From NCBI GenBank assembly GCA_963677085.2, contig CAXXFH010000004.1, positions 558,001 to 622,000 on the forward strand: DNA of 64,000 nt, in the 5' to 3' direction. Shown here piece by piece: positions 36,950 to 45,251 of this stretch. The notes beneath the pieces are model-generated. The model was given only the letters and a program-made list of their open reading frames with translations. It had not been told where the DNA came from and ran no database searches. This DNA comes from G963677085 sp963677085. GTDB taxonomy: Bacteria > Planctomycetota > Planctomycetia > Pirellulales > Thermoguttaceae. Each line of letters starts with the position of its first letter. The first letter of the stretch is position 1. The translations under genes were made by a program, and so were the position numbers.

Positions 36950-38416
36950 CTACCCCGCCTGCAACTGCTGCTCGACGCGACGGATAGCTTCGTCGATTTC
37001 CCAGTTACCCTCGGGCAGTTTCAGGGTGGTGCCGTGGGCACGCCAGTCGTCTACCCGGCGCTGGGCCGAAACCACCGTGCTGTGGCTACGGCGGCCGAAG
37101 TATTGACCGATTTCGCTTAAGGCCGCGCGGGTGTGCTTGCGAGCGAGCCACATGGCAAGCATGCGAGGGTAGCTGATCTGTTTCGCCTTGCGGCCAGACT
37201 GCAACCCACTGGGATCGAGGCCAAACACGTCGCACACCGCCCGTTCGATGTCGCCCAGTCGGACCACGCGACTGCATTGACGAATCATCTCGGCCAGCGA
37301 CTGCTTGGCCATCGCCAGCGTAACCGGTGTACCCAGGGCCTCGCTGGTGGCCTGCAAGCGACACAGCGCGCCGGAAAGCTCTCGGGCATGGTTCGCTAGC
37401 CCGTTGGCGATGTACTGCTGAACGTCTTCGGACACCTTTATCCCAAGCCGCTCGCTCATTTGCCGGATGATTCCCAGCCGGGTGGCGTAGTCGGCCGGCT
37501 CGATCTGGCACACCATGCCCGACTGAAGCCGCGTGGTCAACTCGGGCCCGAGATCGGCCAAGGCGTTGGGCGGACGATCGGCCGCAAACACCAGTTGCCG
37601 TCCCTCGCGCATCAGGGTATCGACCGTGTGCAACAGTTCGACCTGCGTTGCCCGTTTGCCGGCCAGAAACTGCAGGTCGTCGATAATCAACAGATCGACC
37701 CCACGATACTTGCGGCGGAAGCTGGGCAAACCGCTGCCACGTAAGGCTTCGAGAAAGTAGCTGGTAAACTGTTCGGCCGAGAGAAACACGGTACTGAGAC
37801 GGCGTTGGCTGCGGCGAGCCTCACACCAGATGCCTTCGAGCAGATGGGTTTTTCCGACCCCTGTGGGGCCGTACAACAACAACGGCGTTAGCTTGCCCGG
37901 CTGCCGCGCGACCATGCGTGCCGAAGCCAGTCCCAAGGCGTTTCCGTCGCCGGAGACGAAACTGTCGAACTTGGCGAACTTGCGGCGCGACGACTCACGG
38001 CCGTTTTCACCGCGTGCCGCCCCGATCGCTGAAGCCCCTAGCTTGACCACGCCCACGGAACCGGTGGAGGAAGAATCCGACGGCGAATCCGCCCGAGGCA
38101 TTGCCGTTGGCGTGGCGTTGCTGCCGGCCACGACGGTTGCCTCCTCGGCAGCCGATTCCGGCGGAGTGTCTTCCACGCAGAAATGCAATGGCGGAACATG
38201 GCCCAAAACGTCCTCGCAAGCTCCCGTAAGGGCTTCGCGAAAGTTTGAGCGGATCCAGTCGAGCAGGAAGCGATTGGGTACACCGACCGTGAGCGCACAG
38301 CCGTCGAACCGCAAATGGGTACTTCCGCCGAACCAGAGTTCAAAACGTTTTTTTCCGACCCTGTCGACCAGCGATTGTTGCAATGTCGACACGATCTCCA
38401 TATCGTCCTTGGTCAC
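36950..38416 (-). CDS. dnaA: Chromosomal replication initiator protein DnaA
   Basis: 488 residues. Domain I is at 1-75, a Ser/Ala-rich linker at 85-145, and the AAA+ domain has Walker A GPTGVGKT (183-190), Walker B LLIIDDLQFL and the arginine-finger region LTTRLQSG. Domain IV has the helix-turn-helix with FGRRSHSTVVSAQRRV. The DNA-contact motif normally reads GRDHSTV; here Asp is replaced by Ser. A GTG at 38416 and an ATG at 38401 are both possible starts; the ATG has AAGGACG before it. Neither dnaN nor recF is adjacent, and the gene is followed by thioredoxin. Confidence 0.95.
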   Translation of the reverse strand: MTKDDMEIVSTLQQSLVDRVGKKRFELWFGGSTHLRFDGCALTVGVPNRFLLDWIRSNFREALTGACEDVLGHVPPLHFCVEDTPPESAAEEATVVAGSNATPTAMPRADSPSDSSSTGSVGVVKLGASAIGAARGENGRESSRRKFAKFDSFVSGDGNALGLASARMVARQPGKLTPLLLYGPTGVGKTHLLEGIWCEARRSQRRLSTVFLSAEQFTSYFLEALRGSGLPSFRRKYRGVDLLIIDDLQFLAGKRATQVELLHTVDTLMREGRQLVFAADRPPNALADLGPELTTRLQSGMVCQIEPADYATRLGIIRQMSERLGIKVSEDVQQYIANGLANHARELSGALCRLQATSEALGTPVTLAMAKQSLAEMIRQCSRVVRLGDIERAVCDVFGLDPSGLQSGRKAKQISYPRMLAMWLARKHTRAALSEIGQYFGRRSHSTVVSAQRRVDDWRAHGTTLKLPEGNWEIDEAIRRVEQQLQAG

Positions 38417-39013
38417 TTCCTAGGCACCCCGGCGCATACCGTCCTCTGCCAAACACACCATCGTGGTGTCGTCGGATTACTCCAGACCGTTGCGGAGTCG
38501 CGAGCAGAGTAGGCTGCAATTAGCGACGAATCCGATAGCCCCCAAGGGCCAAAGCTCCGCGGCCGAAAACCACCACCCAGGGTTGGTGAAGCATGACCTT
38601 GTCACAAACCGAACTGCGGAAACGGCAACCAGACTACGCTGCGTTGTCGCTTCGCCGTGCGGTAACGGCCAACCTTACCAAGATGCCCTCGCGTCAAATG
38701 GGCAGTGGCGATGTCGCGAATGGGGTTCAACCGGATCGTCATGTTTCCCTCGTTGTCACCCAAGTAGGCTCGATTTTAGCGTTGCTAGCGGTGCTGTCAA
38801 ACGCTTACCGACCTCGGTTCAGAAGATTACGGGAATTGCTCGACCCACGCATCGGAATCACCGGAAAACGCGGCGACTCTTTCCTGTCCCTTGTGCTCGT
38901 CGTCGAACGCACATTTCGGTTTCCCACGTGGAAAACCTGTTGGGCGGCCGACCACCCCCCTGGATTATCTCCTGCCGATTTAACGCTTATCCGCTTGATT
39001 TATCGACATTTAC
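38417..39013. other. 597-bp region upstream of dnaA: candidate replication origin
   Basis: No convincing gene. Three DnaA-box-like 9-mers lie in the same orientation at 38965-38973 (TTATCTCCT), 38987-38995 (TTATCCGCT) and 39000-39008 (TTATCGACA, one mismatch to TTATCCACA), inside a more AT-rich stretch. A near-perfect 20-bp palindrome with CACGTG core (38918-38937) resembles parS. A small inverted repeat ACACCA-TCG-TGGTGT lies near the dnaA start. Origin status is inferred; GC skew could not be computed. Confidence 0.4.
38918..38937. promoter_or_regulatory. parS-like palindrome
   Basis: GGTTTCCCACGTGGAAAACC, 9 of 10 arm positions complementary, with a CACGTG centre. Classic parS is TGTTTCACGTGAAACA; this site has one extra base pair on each side of the centre, so the match is partial. 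Confidence 0.35.
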
Positions 39014-39955
39014 CTAGCCGCCGGCCCCTTGGGCTTCCGTAAGACTCTTAATAAACACGCTGCGTCGATCCCAAGCACGAAAACCGACGGAAACATACAT
39101 TTGGATGGCCGGGTGGTTTCCGGCGTCGACCGCCAGAACCAGACGCGAGCGACCGGCACGACGCGTAAGCCACTGCGCGTACTGGGTGATTTTCGCCCCC
39201 CATCCGTGCCCCCGGGCTGCAGCCACCACCCCCATGTAAACAAGCTCCCAGTTGTCGTACTCCGGGTGGTCCGTCAGCAGCAGACACCCTACGTCGTTGC
39301 GTCTGTGGCGTACAATCAACCACCGGCTCGGATCAAACACCCCCGTCTCCCGATATCCCGCGATGACATCTTCGATATCCCGCAATCCATCGAGCTTGGG
39401 GCAATCGAGCGTCTGCTGGTAGGTCGCCTCGACCACCTGAACCAAACGATCGTGTTGCGCGGGCGAATAGGGTTCGAACTCGAGTGCTGTCGGGGGGGAG
39501 CCGCTGGGAAACTCCTCGGCAAGGCTCACCAAGTACAACAAATCGGCCAGATACTGAAAACCGCACCGCACGAGCAACTGGCGTTCGGACTTTTCCACCT
39601 GGGGAGTCATGGCCTGCGCAAGCTCAACCCCCTTCTCGATAAGCCACTGCTCACAGGCTTCCAACAGATGTCGAGATAGGCCCTCGGCCGTTAGATCGGT
39701 CACTCGAGGCGGCCACACCAAAGCCGTGCGGCCGGGGTGGAGTTGGGCCATGATCGCCCCGACGACTTGCCCCTCGCAATGAGCCGCCCACAATCCCTCG
39801 GCCAATTGGGGGTCCGCCTCAAGAGCGGTCAAGCTTTGCTCCACCTGCCGTCGCTGCTCTTCAACCTCCAAACCTGCGTAAACCAGGTTGAGGGTCTCCC
39901 GACGTAGAGTCGGGGAAGCTACGGCGATGGTCGGTTTGTCGATTCCCCTATCCAT
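39014..39955 (-). CDS. Tandem GNAT-domain acetyltransferase
   Basis: 313 residues made of two GNAT-like halves (about 20-155 and 160-310), the layout of mycothiol synthase MshD and relatives. The C-terminal half has the better acetyl-CoA-binding motif, VYMGVVAAARGHGWGAKITQ, with the signature R/Q-x-x-G-x-G/A loop, and it ends with NHPAIQMYVSVGF, a classic GNAT end motif. The N-terminal half (LWAAHCEGQVVGAIMAQL) looks degenerate. The acceptor substrate cannot be told. The start codon at 39955 has no strong ribosome binding site. Its 3' end abuts the candidate origin region. Confidence 0.87.
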   Translation of the reverse strand: MDRGIDKPTIAVASPTLRRETLNLVYAGLEVEEQRRQVEQSLTALEADPQLAEGLWAAHCEGQVVGAIMAQLHPGRTALVWPPRVTDLTAEGLSRHLLEACEQWLIEKGVELAQAMTPQVEKSERQLLVRCGFQYLADLLYLVSLAEEFPSGSPPTALEFEPYSPAQHDRLVQVVEATYQQTLDCPKLDGLRDIEDVIAGYRETGVFDPSRWLIVRHRRNDVGCLLLTDHPEYDNWELVYMGVVAAARGHGWGAKITQYAQWLTRRAGRSRLVLAVDAGNHPAIQMYVSVGFRAWDRRSVFIKSLTEAQGAGG

Positions 39956-40046
39956 GGCCCAAAGGATACCTGAATTCGACCCAAGCGGTCAGTCCCCCGA
40001 CTGTCGAATTTTGTCGGGGCTAGCAGCCGATCGCCCGTGGCCTCGA

Positions 40047-40052
40047 TATAAT
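40047..40052 (+). promoter_or_regulatory. Probable -10 element before PDZ gene
   Basis: Perfect TATAAT 86 bp before the PDZ gene start; no convincing -35 at normal spacing. Confidence 0.45.
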
Positions 40053-40138
40053 GCCCGGTAGATCGGTGTCGAAAGGCCCCGGTCTGAAGCGGATTGTACT
40101 TCCACCACATAACTCACCCCTTGTGAGGAGGTTCCGCC

Positions 40139-40927
40139 ATGCGAAGAACCGTTACCGCCGCGATCTTAATGCTGGTCGGTTTGGCTACCACACAACCGGC
40201 TTCGGCCCAATCGGCATTGGAGCGATTGGAACAACAGATTCATCGACGTCTTGAACAACCGACTCCAAACGGGCCAACCTCGAAATCGTCGACTACGCCC
40301 AGCGTGCTAGAAGTAGTTGACCCGGTCACTCCACCAAACACGGTGCCGCTCGAAGAATCGGGGTACGCGGGGTTACTAGCCGACGATGCACGCGGCACCG
40401 GTCGAGGCGTACGCATCTTGGAAGTTCGGTCAGGTGGCCCTGCCGACAAGGGAGGCCTAAAACAGAGCGATCTGGTCGTCGGTGTCGACGGCAAGCGGAT
40501 TGGCCGCATGGACGATTTGGCGGCCACCCTGTCTGCCTACCCTCCGGGGCGCCAAACCACGTTCGAAGTGCAACGCAACGACCAGCGGCTCCAGTTTCAC
40601 GTCGTGCTGGGACATCGCGACCGTCTGGACGGCGGTTTGGTCGCCGAAGCACCCGATGCCACACCGTTTAATGCCACACCGTCTAATGCCGCACTGTCCG
40701 ACGTTTTGGCGGACGGTGGTCCCGCGGTCACGCCCGCCAACGCTCCCGTAGATGCCGAACTACCGAAGGGCCCCGCACTGGTTTTTCGAGAAACACCGCC
40801 CCCCCAAGATGACGATAGTGGTAACTGGCAAGCCGAACTCGAGATGTTGCGCCGTCGGGTGGAACAACTCGAGCAGCGGGTAATCGAGCTGGAAAAAGCG
40901 AGCAGTAGTCCCGCAGAGGGAGGATAA
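40139..40927 (+). CDS. Secreted PDZ-domain protein with C-terminal coiled coil
   Basis: 262 residues. The signal peptide (about 1-23, ending TTQPASAQ) is followed by a disordered linker, a PDZ domain at about 70-160 (GRGVRILEVRSGGPADKGGL, DLVVGVDGKRI), a Pro/Ala-rich spacer with the repeat ATPFNATPSNA, and a C-terminal coiled coil (ELEMLRRRVEQLEQRVIELE). There is no protease domain, so it probably acts as an adaptor or oligomeric scaffold in the periplasm. The start has a strong TGAGGAGG ribosome binding site. Confidence 0.87.
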   Translation: MRRTVTAAILMLVGLATTQPASAQSALERLEQQIHRRLEQPTPNGPTSKSSTTPSVLEVVDPVTPPNTVPLEESGYAGLLADDARGTGRGVRILEVRSGGPADKGGLKQSDLVVGVDGKRIGRMDDLAATLSAYPPGRQTTFEVQRNDQRLQFHVVLGHRDRLDGGLVAEAPDATPFNATPSNAALSDVLADGGPAVTPANAPVDAELPKGPALVFRETPPPQDDDSGNWQAELEMLRRRVEQLEQRVIELEKASSSPAEGG

Positions 40928-41292
40928 TCCCGCTACATTTCCGTCTTCGGCAGATAAACATTCGACATAGATTCTTAGGAAAGTTAGAATAGAACCAGCG
41001 GGACCGACACAATTCGTTGTTCGGCACTGCTGCGTAGTACGTCTGAACTCGAAGATCGTTGACTTAATCGCAAAATTGAATGGCCAACGGGAACACCATA
41101 CCGCTCCGGGCAGCAGTATCCCCTTGGTTGGCGGCTCAGCCGCTCTGTGGCACTCTCGACATCTGTGGCCGATGGCTCCGGATTTGATCAACCGTACTCA
41201 CACGGCCCGAATGGGGCAGAGTCGGTGTTGTCGGTAAATCGGTTTTGCTGTGGGTGCCTCCTACGTCTGCACGTCTGGGCCTTTTCTCAACC
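40928..41292. other. Intergenic region upstream of VWA gene
   Basis: 365 bp with no gene recognised. A GCGGCTCAGCCGC palindrome lies near 41130-41142, followed by TGTGGCACTC, loosely like the ends of the GGGTGCCA repeats. No clear promoter or ribosome binding site was found for the downstream gene. Confidence 0.45.
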
Positions 41293-43767
41293 ATGCCCAT
41301 CGAAGACCGCGGCACAAATGTGAAAGACGCCTTCGCAACCGAGTTGTGGGACATTGAACCACAACAGGTTGACGACGGTGATTCCGCGCTCCGGCCGAAC
41401 GGTCAGGCAAGTAGTGCGAATGGTTCAGCGCGCTCTGCCAACGGAATCTCGGGCAACGGCACTCTGTTCAGAGCCAAGCGAATCATTACGCCCAAGAGTA
41501 GGGCGCTGAACGACACAAACGGCACAGCCGCCAAGACGAACGCCATCGCGATCAAAACAGACGGAACGGCCGTCGAAACCGATCTTTCGGTCGATCACGT
41601 GGCGGGAACCAATGGACATACCAACGGCACCTCCAACGGAAGCAACGGCAACAAGAGTCACTCAAACGGCTTGGCGTCTCGGCTGAACGGCACATCGCGG
41701 ACATTGCTGAGGGCCGTGCCGCTGGACGAGGTCCAGACGCGTGAAGAGTCAGAGACACTGCAGGAGGAGACATCGCAGGAAACGTCGTCGGCCGAGTCCT
41801 TTGCCGACATCGCGATTTGCGTTGATGACGGCGAAGAAGCTCGTCCCGACGTCCTCCCGGTAATCGACACCGAAGTCGAACTGGGGCCGCGGCCACGGCG
41901 TCGCGTGCGAAGCTTAAGCCTCTTTTCCAAGCGTAGTACCCGCGTCGCCGGTTCCTTTGTCTTCTCGATGTTGGCCCACGCTACGGCGCTCGTGGCATTG
42001 GGGCTCTGGTTGGTTCCGGAAGTCGTCACACAGGTACTTCCCACGTTAATCGTCGACACCTCGGTTATCGAAGAAGAGCTGGAGGTTGCCGAATTAGAGG
42101 AATCGACAGACGCCTCCACGGAATTGAATTTCTCGATGTCCGCCGCCGCGGCCGATTCGGCAGCAGCCGGCGCGCCCCAGTTGACCGATCCCACGCTGGA
42201 CCAGGAGGTGGTGGCCCAAGATCCTTCGCTGCCCTCCGTCAGTCTCGGCGGCATGCTCGACATGGGCCCCGGCCGCGAACAAATGCTGACCGAAGCGCCC
42301 GAGGGCACCCTCGGCACCGCGAGGGCCGTGGTCGACAACTACGAGCAGGCGATCGACCGAATCACCCAAGAGATTATGTGGAACCTCGCCACGTCGAAGG
42401 TTCTGGTGGTTTGGTGTTTCGACCAGTCGGGAAGCATGAAGGATGATCAAGACGAGATTCGCGCCCGCATCGAACGAGTCTACAAGGAATTGGGGCTCAG
42501 CGGGGTTACCTCCAGCGATGCGTTGACGACGGCGGTTACCAGTTATGGCAGAGGCTTCTCCGTCGGCACGGAACTGCCGACTAGCAACTTGGAGGAGATC
42601 CAAGCCGCTATCGACGCAGTGCCAGTCGATCCTTCCGGCAAAGAGATGATGTGCCAGGCCGTGGGGCGGTCGATCGCCTACTTCCGCACGTATGCTAATC
42701 GAACCCAGCGGCGTATGGTATTGGTCCTGGTCACCGACGAAAGCGGCGATCGCCGGGACAACGTCCAGTATCTCGAGGCGGCCATCGCGGAGGCCAAAGC
42801 CGCACGCTGCAAGGTCTACGTTCTCGGACGCGAAGCCGTGTTTGGTTATCCCTACGGCTACATACACTGGCGTCATCCCCAAACGCAACGTCCCCACTGG
42901 CTGCGAATCGACCGTGGCCCCGAAACGGCCTTTGTCGAACAGGTGCAAACCAACGGCTTCGAACATCGCCACGATGCCTTCCCCAGCGGGTATGGACCGT
43001 ACGCACAATCGCGTCTGGCACAGCAGACCAGCGGTATTTTCTTCCTGCTGCCAAGCGTTGAGTCGAATCTGGTCCGTGGCCAGAAGCGACGCTACGAGCT
43101 GGAAGCAATGCGCGGTTACACCCCCGATCTGCGCGCCCGTGTCGAAATCTTCCTTGACCGCGACAACAGCCCACTCCAAATGTTGATCTGGGGAATCATC
43201 AACGACCTAAGCCCCCACAACACGGAAGCCACCAAAGTTACGCAACTCCGGGTCCATTTCTCGCCGTACGTCGATGAATTTGCCAAACAGGTACCCAAGG
43301 AGTTGATGAAAATCGGCCCTTACACTACCTACCTGAGTCAAGCGATCGACGCGTTGGAAAAGCACCAACAACTGCGTTACGAAGAGAATTCATTGCGGTG
43401 GCAAGCCAACTACGACCTGTTGCTTGCCCAGTTGATGGCCTACAAGGTTCGGGCCATCGAGTACACCGCCTGTTTACAGGATTTTGTGAAGAATCCCCAG
43501 GTGATTCCCGCCTTCAAATCGCCCGACCGGTATTTCGTCTGTTGGGACATCACGACCCAGCGCGATACGCGCACGGGTGACTTGGTGAAGGCCGACATCG
43601 AACGGGCCAATGCGTTGTTTGCCCAGGTAATCAAAGAACACCCGGGAACCCCTTGGGCCGCTCGGGCACGCTGGGAATTGCGGCGCGGCTACGGTGTTCA
43701 GTTGCGTCCCTTCTACGACGTGAAATACGAGGACGTCGAGAAGCCGGATCCGGTTCCCAAACTCTAG
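41293..43767 (+). CDS. Membrane-anchored von Willebrand factor A protein with TonB-like anchor
   Basis: 824 residues. A long cytoplasmic, Asn/Gly/Thr-rich disordered region (about 30-140, NG repeated many times) and an acidic region precede one transmembrane helix at about 218-241. That helix contains Ser225-x3-His229 (FSMLAHATALVALGLWL), the spacing of the essential Ser-His pair in TonB. An acidic stretch and Ala/Ser-rich linker follow, then a VWA domain with the MIDAS motif DQSGSM (Asp377, Ser379, Ser381) and VLVTDESGD. The last 200 residues are helical and end in a TPR-like segment. The start at 41293 lacks a clear ribosome binding site; a longer start at 41245 is possible. Confidence 0.82.
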   Translation: MPIEDRGTNVKDAFATELWDIEPQQVDDGDSALRPNGQASSANGSARSANGISGNGTLFRAKRIITPKSRALNDTNGTAAKTNAIAIKTDGTAVETDLSVDHVAGTNGHTNGTSNGSNGNKSHSNGLASRLNGTSRTLLRAVPLDEVQTREESETLQEETSQETSSAESFADIAICVDDGEEARPDVLPVIDTEVELGPRPRRRVRSLSLFSKRSTRVAGSFVFSMLAHATALVALGLWLVPEVVTQVLPTLIVDTSVIEEELEVAELEESTDASTELNFSMSAAAADSAAAGAPQLTDPTLDQEVVAQDPSLPSVSLGGMLDMGPGREQMLTEAPEGTLGTARAVVDNYEQAIDRITQEIMWNLATSKVLVVWCFDQSGSMKDDQDEIRARIERVYKELGLSGVTSSDALTTAVTSYGRGFSVGTELPTSNLEEIQAAIDAVPVDPSGKEMMCQAVGRSIAYFRTYANRTQRRMVLVLVTDESGDRRDNVQYLEAAIAEAKAARCKVYVLGREAVFGYPYGYIHWRHPQTQRPHWLRIDRGPETAFVEQVQTNGFEHRHDAFPSGYGPYAQSRLAQQTSGIFFLLPSVESNLVRGQKRRYELEAMRGYTPDLRARVEIFLDRDNSPLQMLIWGIINDLSPHNTEATKVTQLRVHFSPYVDEFAKQVPKELMKIGPYTTYLSQAIDALEKHQQLRYEENSLRWQANYDLLLAQLMAYKVRAIEYTACLQDFVKNPQVIPAFKSPDRYFVCWDITTQRDTRTGDLVKADIERANALFAQVIKEHPGTPWAARARWELRRGYGVQLRPFYDVKYEDVEKPDPVPKL

Positions 43768-43842
43768 AAGCCGTTTCAAAACTGGTGCCAAGGTCGTTCG
43801 TTCATCGGGCGTACGACCCCGAAGTCCGGTTTTGAAACCGCT
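43768..43842. repeat. Dispersed repeat ending in GGTTTTGAAA, copy 2
   Basis: It starts directly after the VWA stop codon. The ends AAGCCGTTTCAAAACTGG and CCGGTTTTGAAACCGCTT are inverted repeats with two mismatches. It matches 17957-18030 across most of its length and abuts the 104-bp element that follows. Confidence 0.7.
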
Positions 43843-43844
43843 TC

Positions 43845-43948
43845 TATTGATGCTTGCATTGAAAATGATCCGCTTCGGAAAGCCGAACGCCTGGAAACTC
43901 AGGCTCCCGTTGGTCGCCTTCCGCTCATTAGCTATGCAAGCGTCAATA
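43845..43948 (-). mobile_element. 104-bp element with terminal inverted repeats, copy B
   Basis: Terminal repeats TATTGATGCTTGCAT and ATGCAAGCGTCAATA match at 14 of 15 positions. It is the reverse complement of copy A (28129-28232) with about eight differences. Its right terminal repeat contains the stop codon of nnrE (43943-43945). Confidence 0.82.
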
Positions 43949-44632
43949 AACAGATTCGGCACGCACGGCATCGACGATCTTTCGCGGGGCACCAATATCG
44001 AGCACTCGTACTTGCCCGACATAGGGTTGGGCTTCTGCTGCCGCGAAACCGATCTTCGCCGCGACAAACGTGCAGGTCATCGTTGCCCGAATCGTATGGG
44101 CCGACGGGCGTCCCGTGTCGCAGTCCAAGCCGCTGGGTAAATCGACAGCCAGCACGGGCACACCGGTCAGGTTCACCTGATCGATCACCGTGTCGAACGG
44201 CGGCCGTGGCTCACCGCGGGCCCCGGTACCCAGCAGGGCATCGACAATCCACGCCGCATTGCGCAGTTGCTCGGCAAGTCGTTCGGGATCGCAACGGTCG
44301 CCTAACACGTCGATCGGAACGTCCGTTTTTTGTAGGATACGGAAGTTGACCGCCGCATCACCCATAAGTTCCTCTGGATCGGCCCAAAGCAATACCCGGC
44401 ATTCTATCCCGCGAAGTTCGAGATGCCGAGCGATTACAAAACCGTCGCCAGCGTTGTTCCCCTTGCCACAGCAGATCACCACGCGTCCGTCGACACCCTT
44501 GGCACCGAGTTGGTCGGTCACGCCACGTCCGGCGTTTTCCATCAACACCAGGCCATCGATGCCGTATTGCTCGATGGCGATTCGGTCGACCTGCCGTACT
44601 TGCGCCCGGGAAAGGGCAGGGGGGGGTGTCAT
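43943..44632 (-). CDS. nnrE: NAD(P)H-hydrate epimerase
   Basis: Epimerises damaged R/S NAD(P)H hydrates so that a dehydratase can repair them. The 229-residue YjeF_N-type protein has the motif GKGNNAGDGFVIARHL (56-71) and VDALLGTGARG, with the catalytic Asp in DLPSGLDCDTG. The partner dehydratase domain is absent, so it is the stand-alone form. The ATG at 44632 follows GGAG. Its C-terminal residues ESVY and stop codon fall at the edge of the 104-bp repeat, so the original end may have been replaced by the insertion. Confidence 0.9.
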   Translation of the reverse strand: MTPPPALSRAQVRQVDRIAIEQYGIDGLVLMENAGRGVTDQLGAKGVDGRVVICCGKGNNAGDGFVIARHLELRGIECRVLLWADPEELMGDAAVNFRILQKTDVPIDVLGDRCDPERLAEQLRNAAWIVDALLGTGARGEPRPPFDTVIDQVNLTGVPVLAVDLPSGLDCDTGRPSAHTIRATMTCTFVAAKIGFAAAEAQPYVGQVRVLDIGAPRKIVDAVRAESVY

Positions 44633-44808
44633 TATGGTTTCTCCGGGTAGGGAATTGGGGGCGGGGATTTATGAGTTGGTAATTCTGGCGTCATTTCCAC
44701 GGCCGATCTCGTCTGCCGTGGTTGATTTGGATGGGGAAAATCAGGACAACCCCACCACTACCCACCGCACGAGGGAGCAACGTAACTTCTCGTCGCGTGC
44801 CAGCATCG

Positions 44809-44814
44809 TATAAT
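44809..44814 (+). promoter_or_regulatory. Probable -10 element before FmdB gene
   Basis: Perfect TATAAT, 78 bp before the chosen start; the -35 region is weak. Confidence 0.45.
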
Positions 44815-44891
44815 AAGAGAGCATGACCGCCAACCGAGTGGCCTTGCCGCCGATAAATTCACCAACCCACTCTTGCCGTTTCAGAGCAACC

Positions 44892-45122
44892 ATGCCCATT
44901 TACGAATACATCTGCCAGGACTGCAACCAGGAATTCGAGTGGCTTTCGCGTGCCGACGAGCAGCCTGTCTGCCCCTCGTGCGGCAAGAGCCAACTTTCCA
45001 AAAAGTTCAGCGTTCCGGCCGCCCACACCAGCGGTTCGCCGGAAATGCCCTGCCGCGAGACGGGCACGTGCAATCCGGGCAACTGCTGCGGCCAAGGCTG
45101 CAACCTGCCGGGAATGATGTAG
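44892..45122 (+). CDS. FmdB-family zinc ribbon protein with Cys-rich tail
   Basis: 76 residues. MPIYEYICQDCNQEFEWLSR and QPVCPSCGKSQLSKKFSVPA give the FmdB/CxxC_CxxC zinc ribbon (Cys8, Cys11, Cys27, Cys30). The last 26 residues add five more cysteines (Cys54, 60, 65, 66, 70; TCNPGNCCGQGCN), a second potential metal-binding site. FmdB proteins are small, often called regulatory, with no settled function. The start at 44892 gives the canonical MPIYEY; the frame is open 23 codons upstream. Confidence 0.88.
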   Translation: MPIYEYICQDCNQEFEWLSRADEQPVCPSCGKSQLSKKFSVPAAHTSGSPEMPCRETGTCNPGNCCGQGCNLPGMM

Positions 45123-45251
45123 CCCTGTCGACGGTGCTTTGCCAAGTCTTGCCCTACAAGTCGCGTGCCAGCGGCGACTTGCTCGCCACCACTGAAGCAA
45201 GGACAGTCACGTTGCCCCTGGGGTAGCCTTCATCCCAGGTCGGACAAAGCC

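Noticed and set aside
38593..39042. 149-codon frame upstream of dnaA
   Set aside because: No domain, and it overlaps the GNAT gene end on the other strand; the region is better explained as a regulatory or origin segment.
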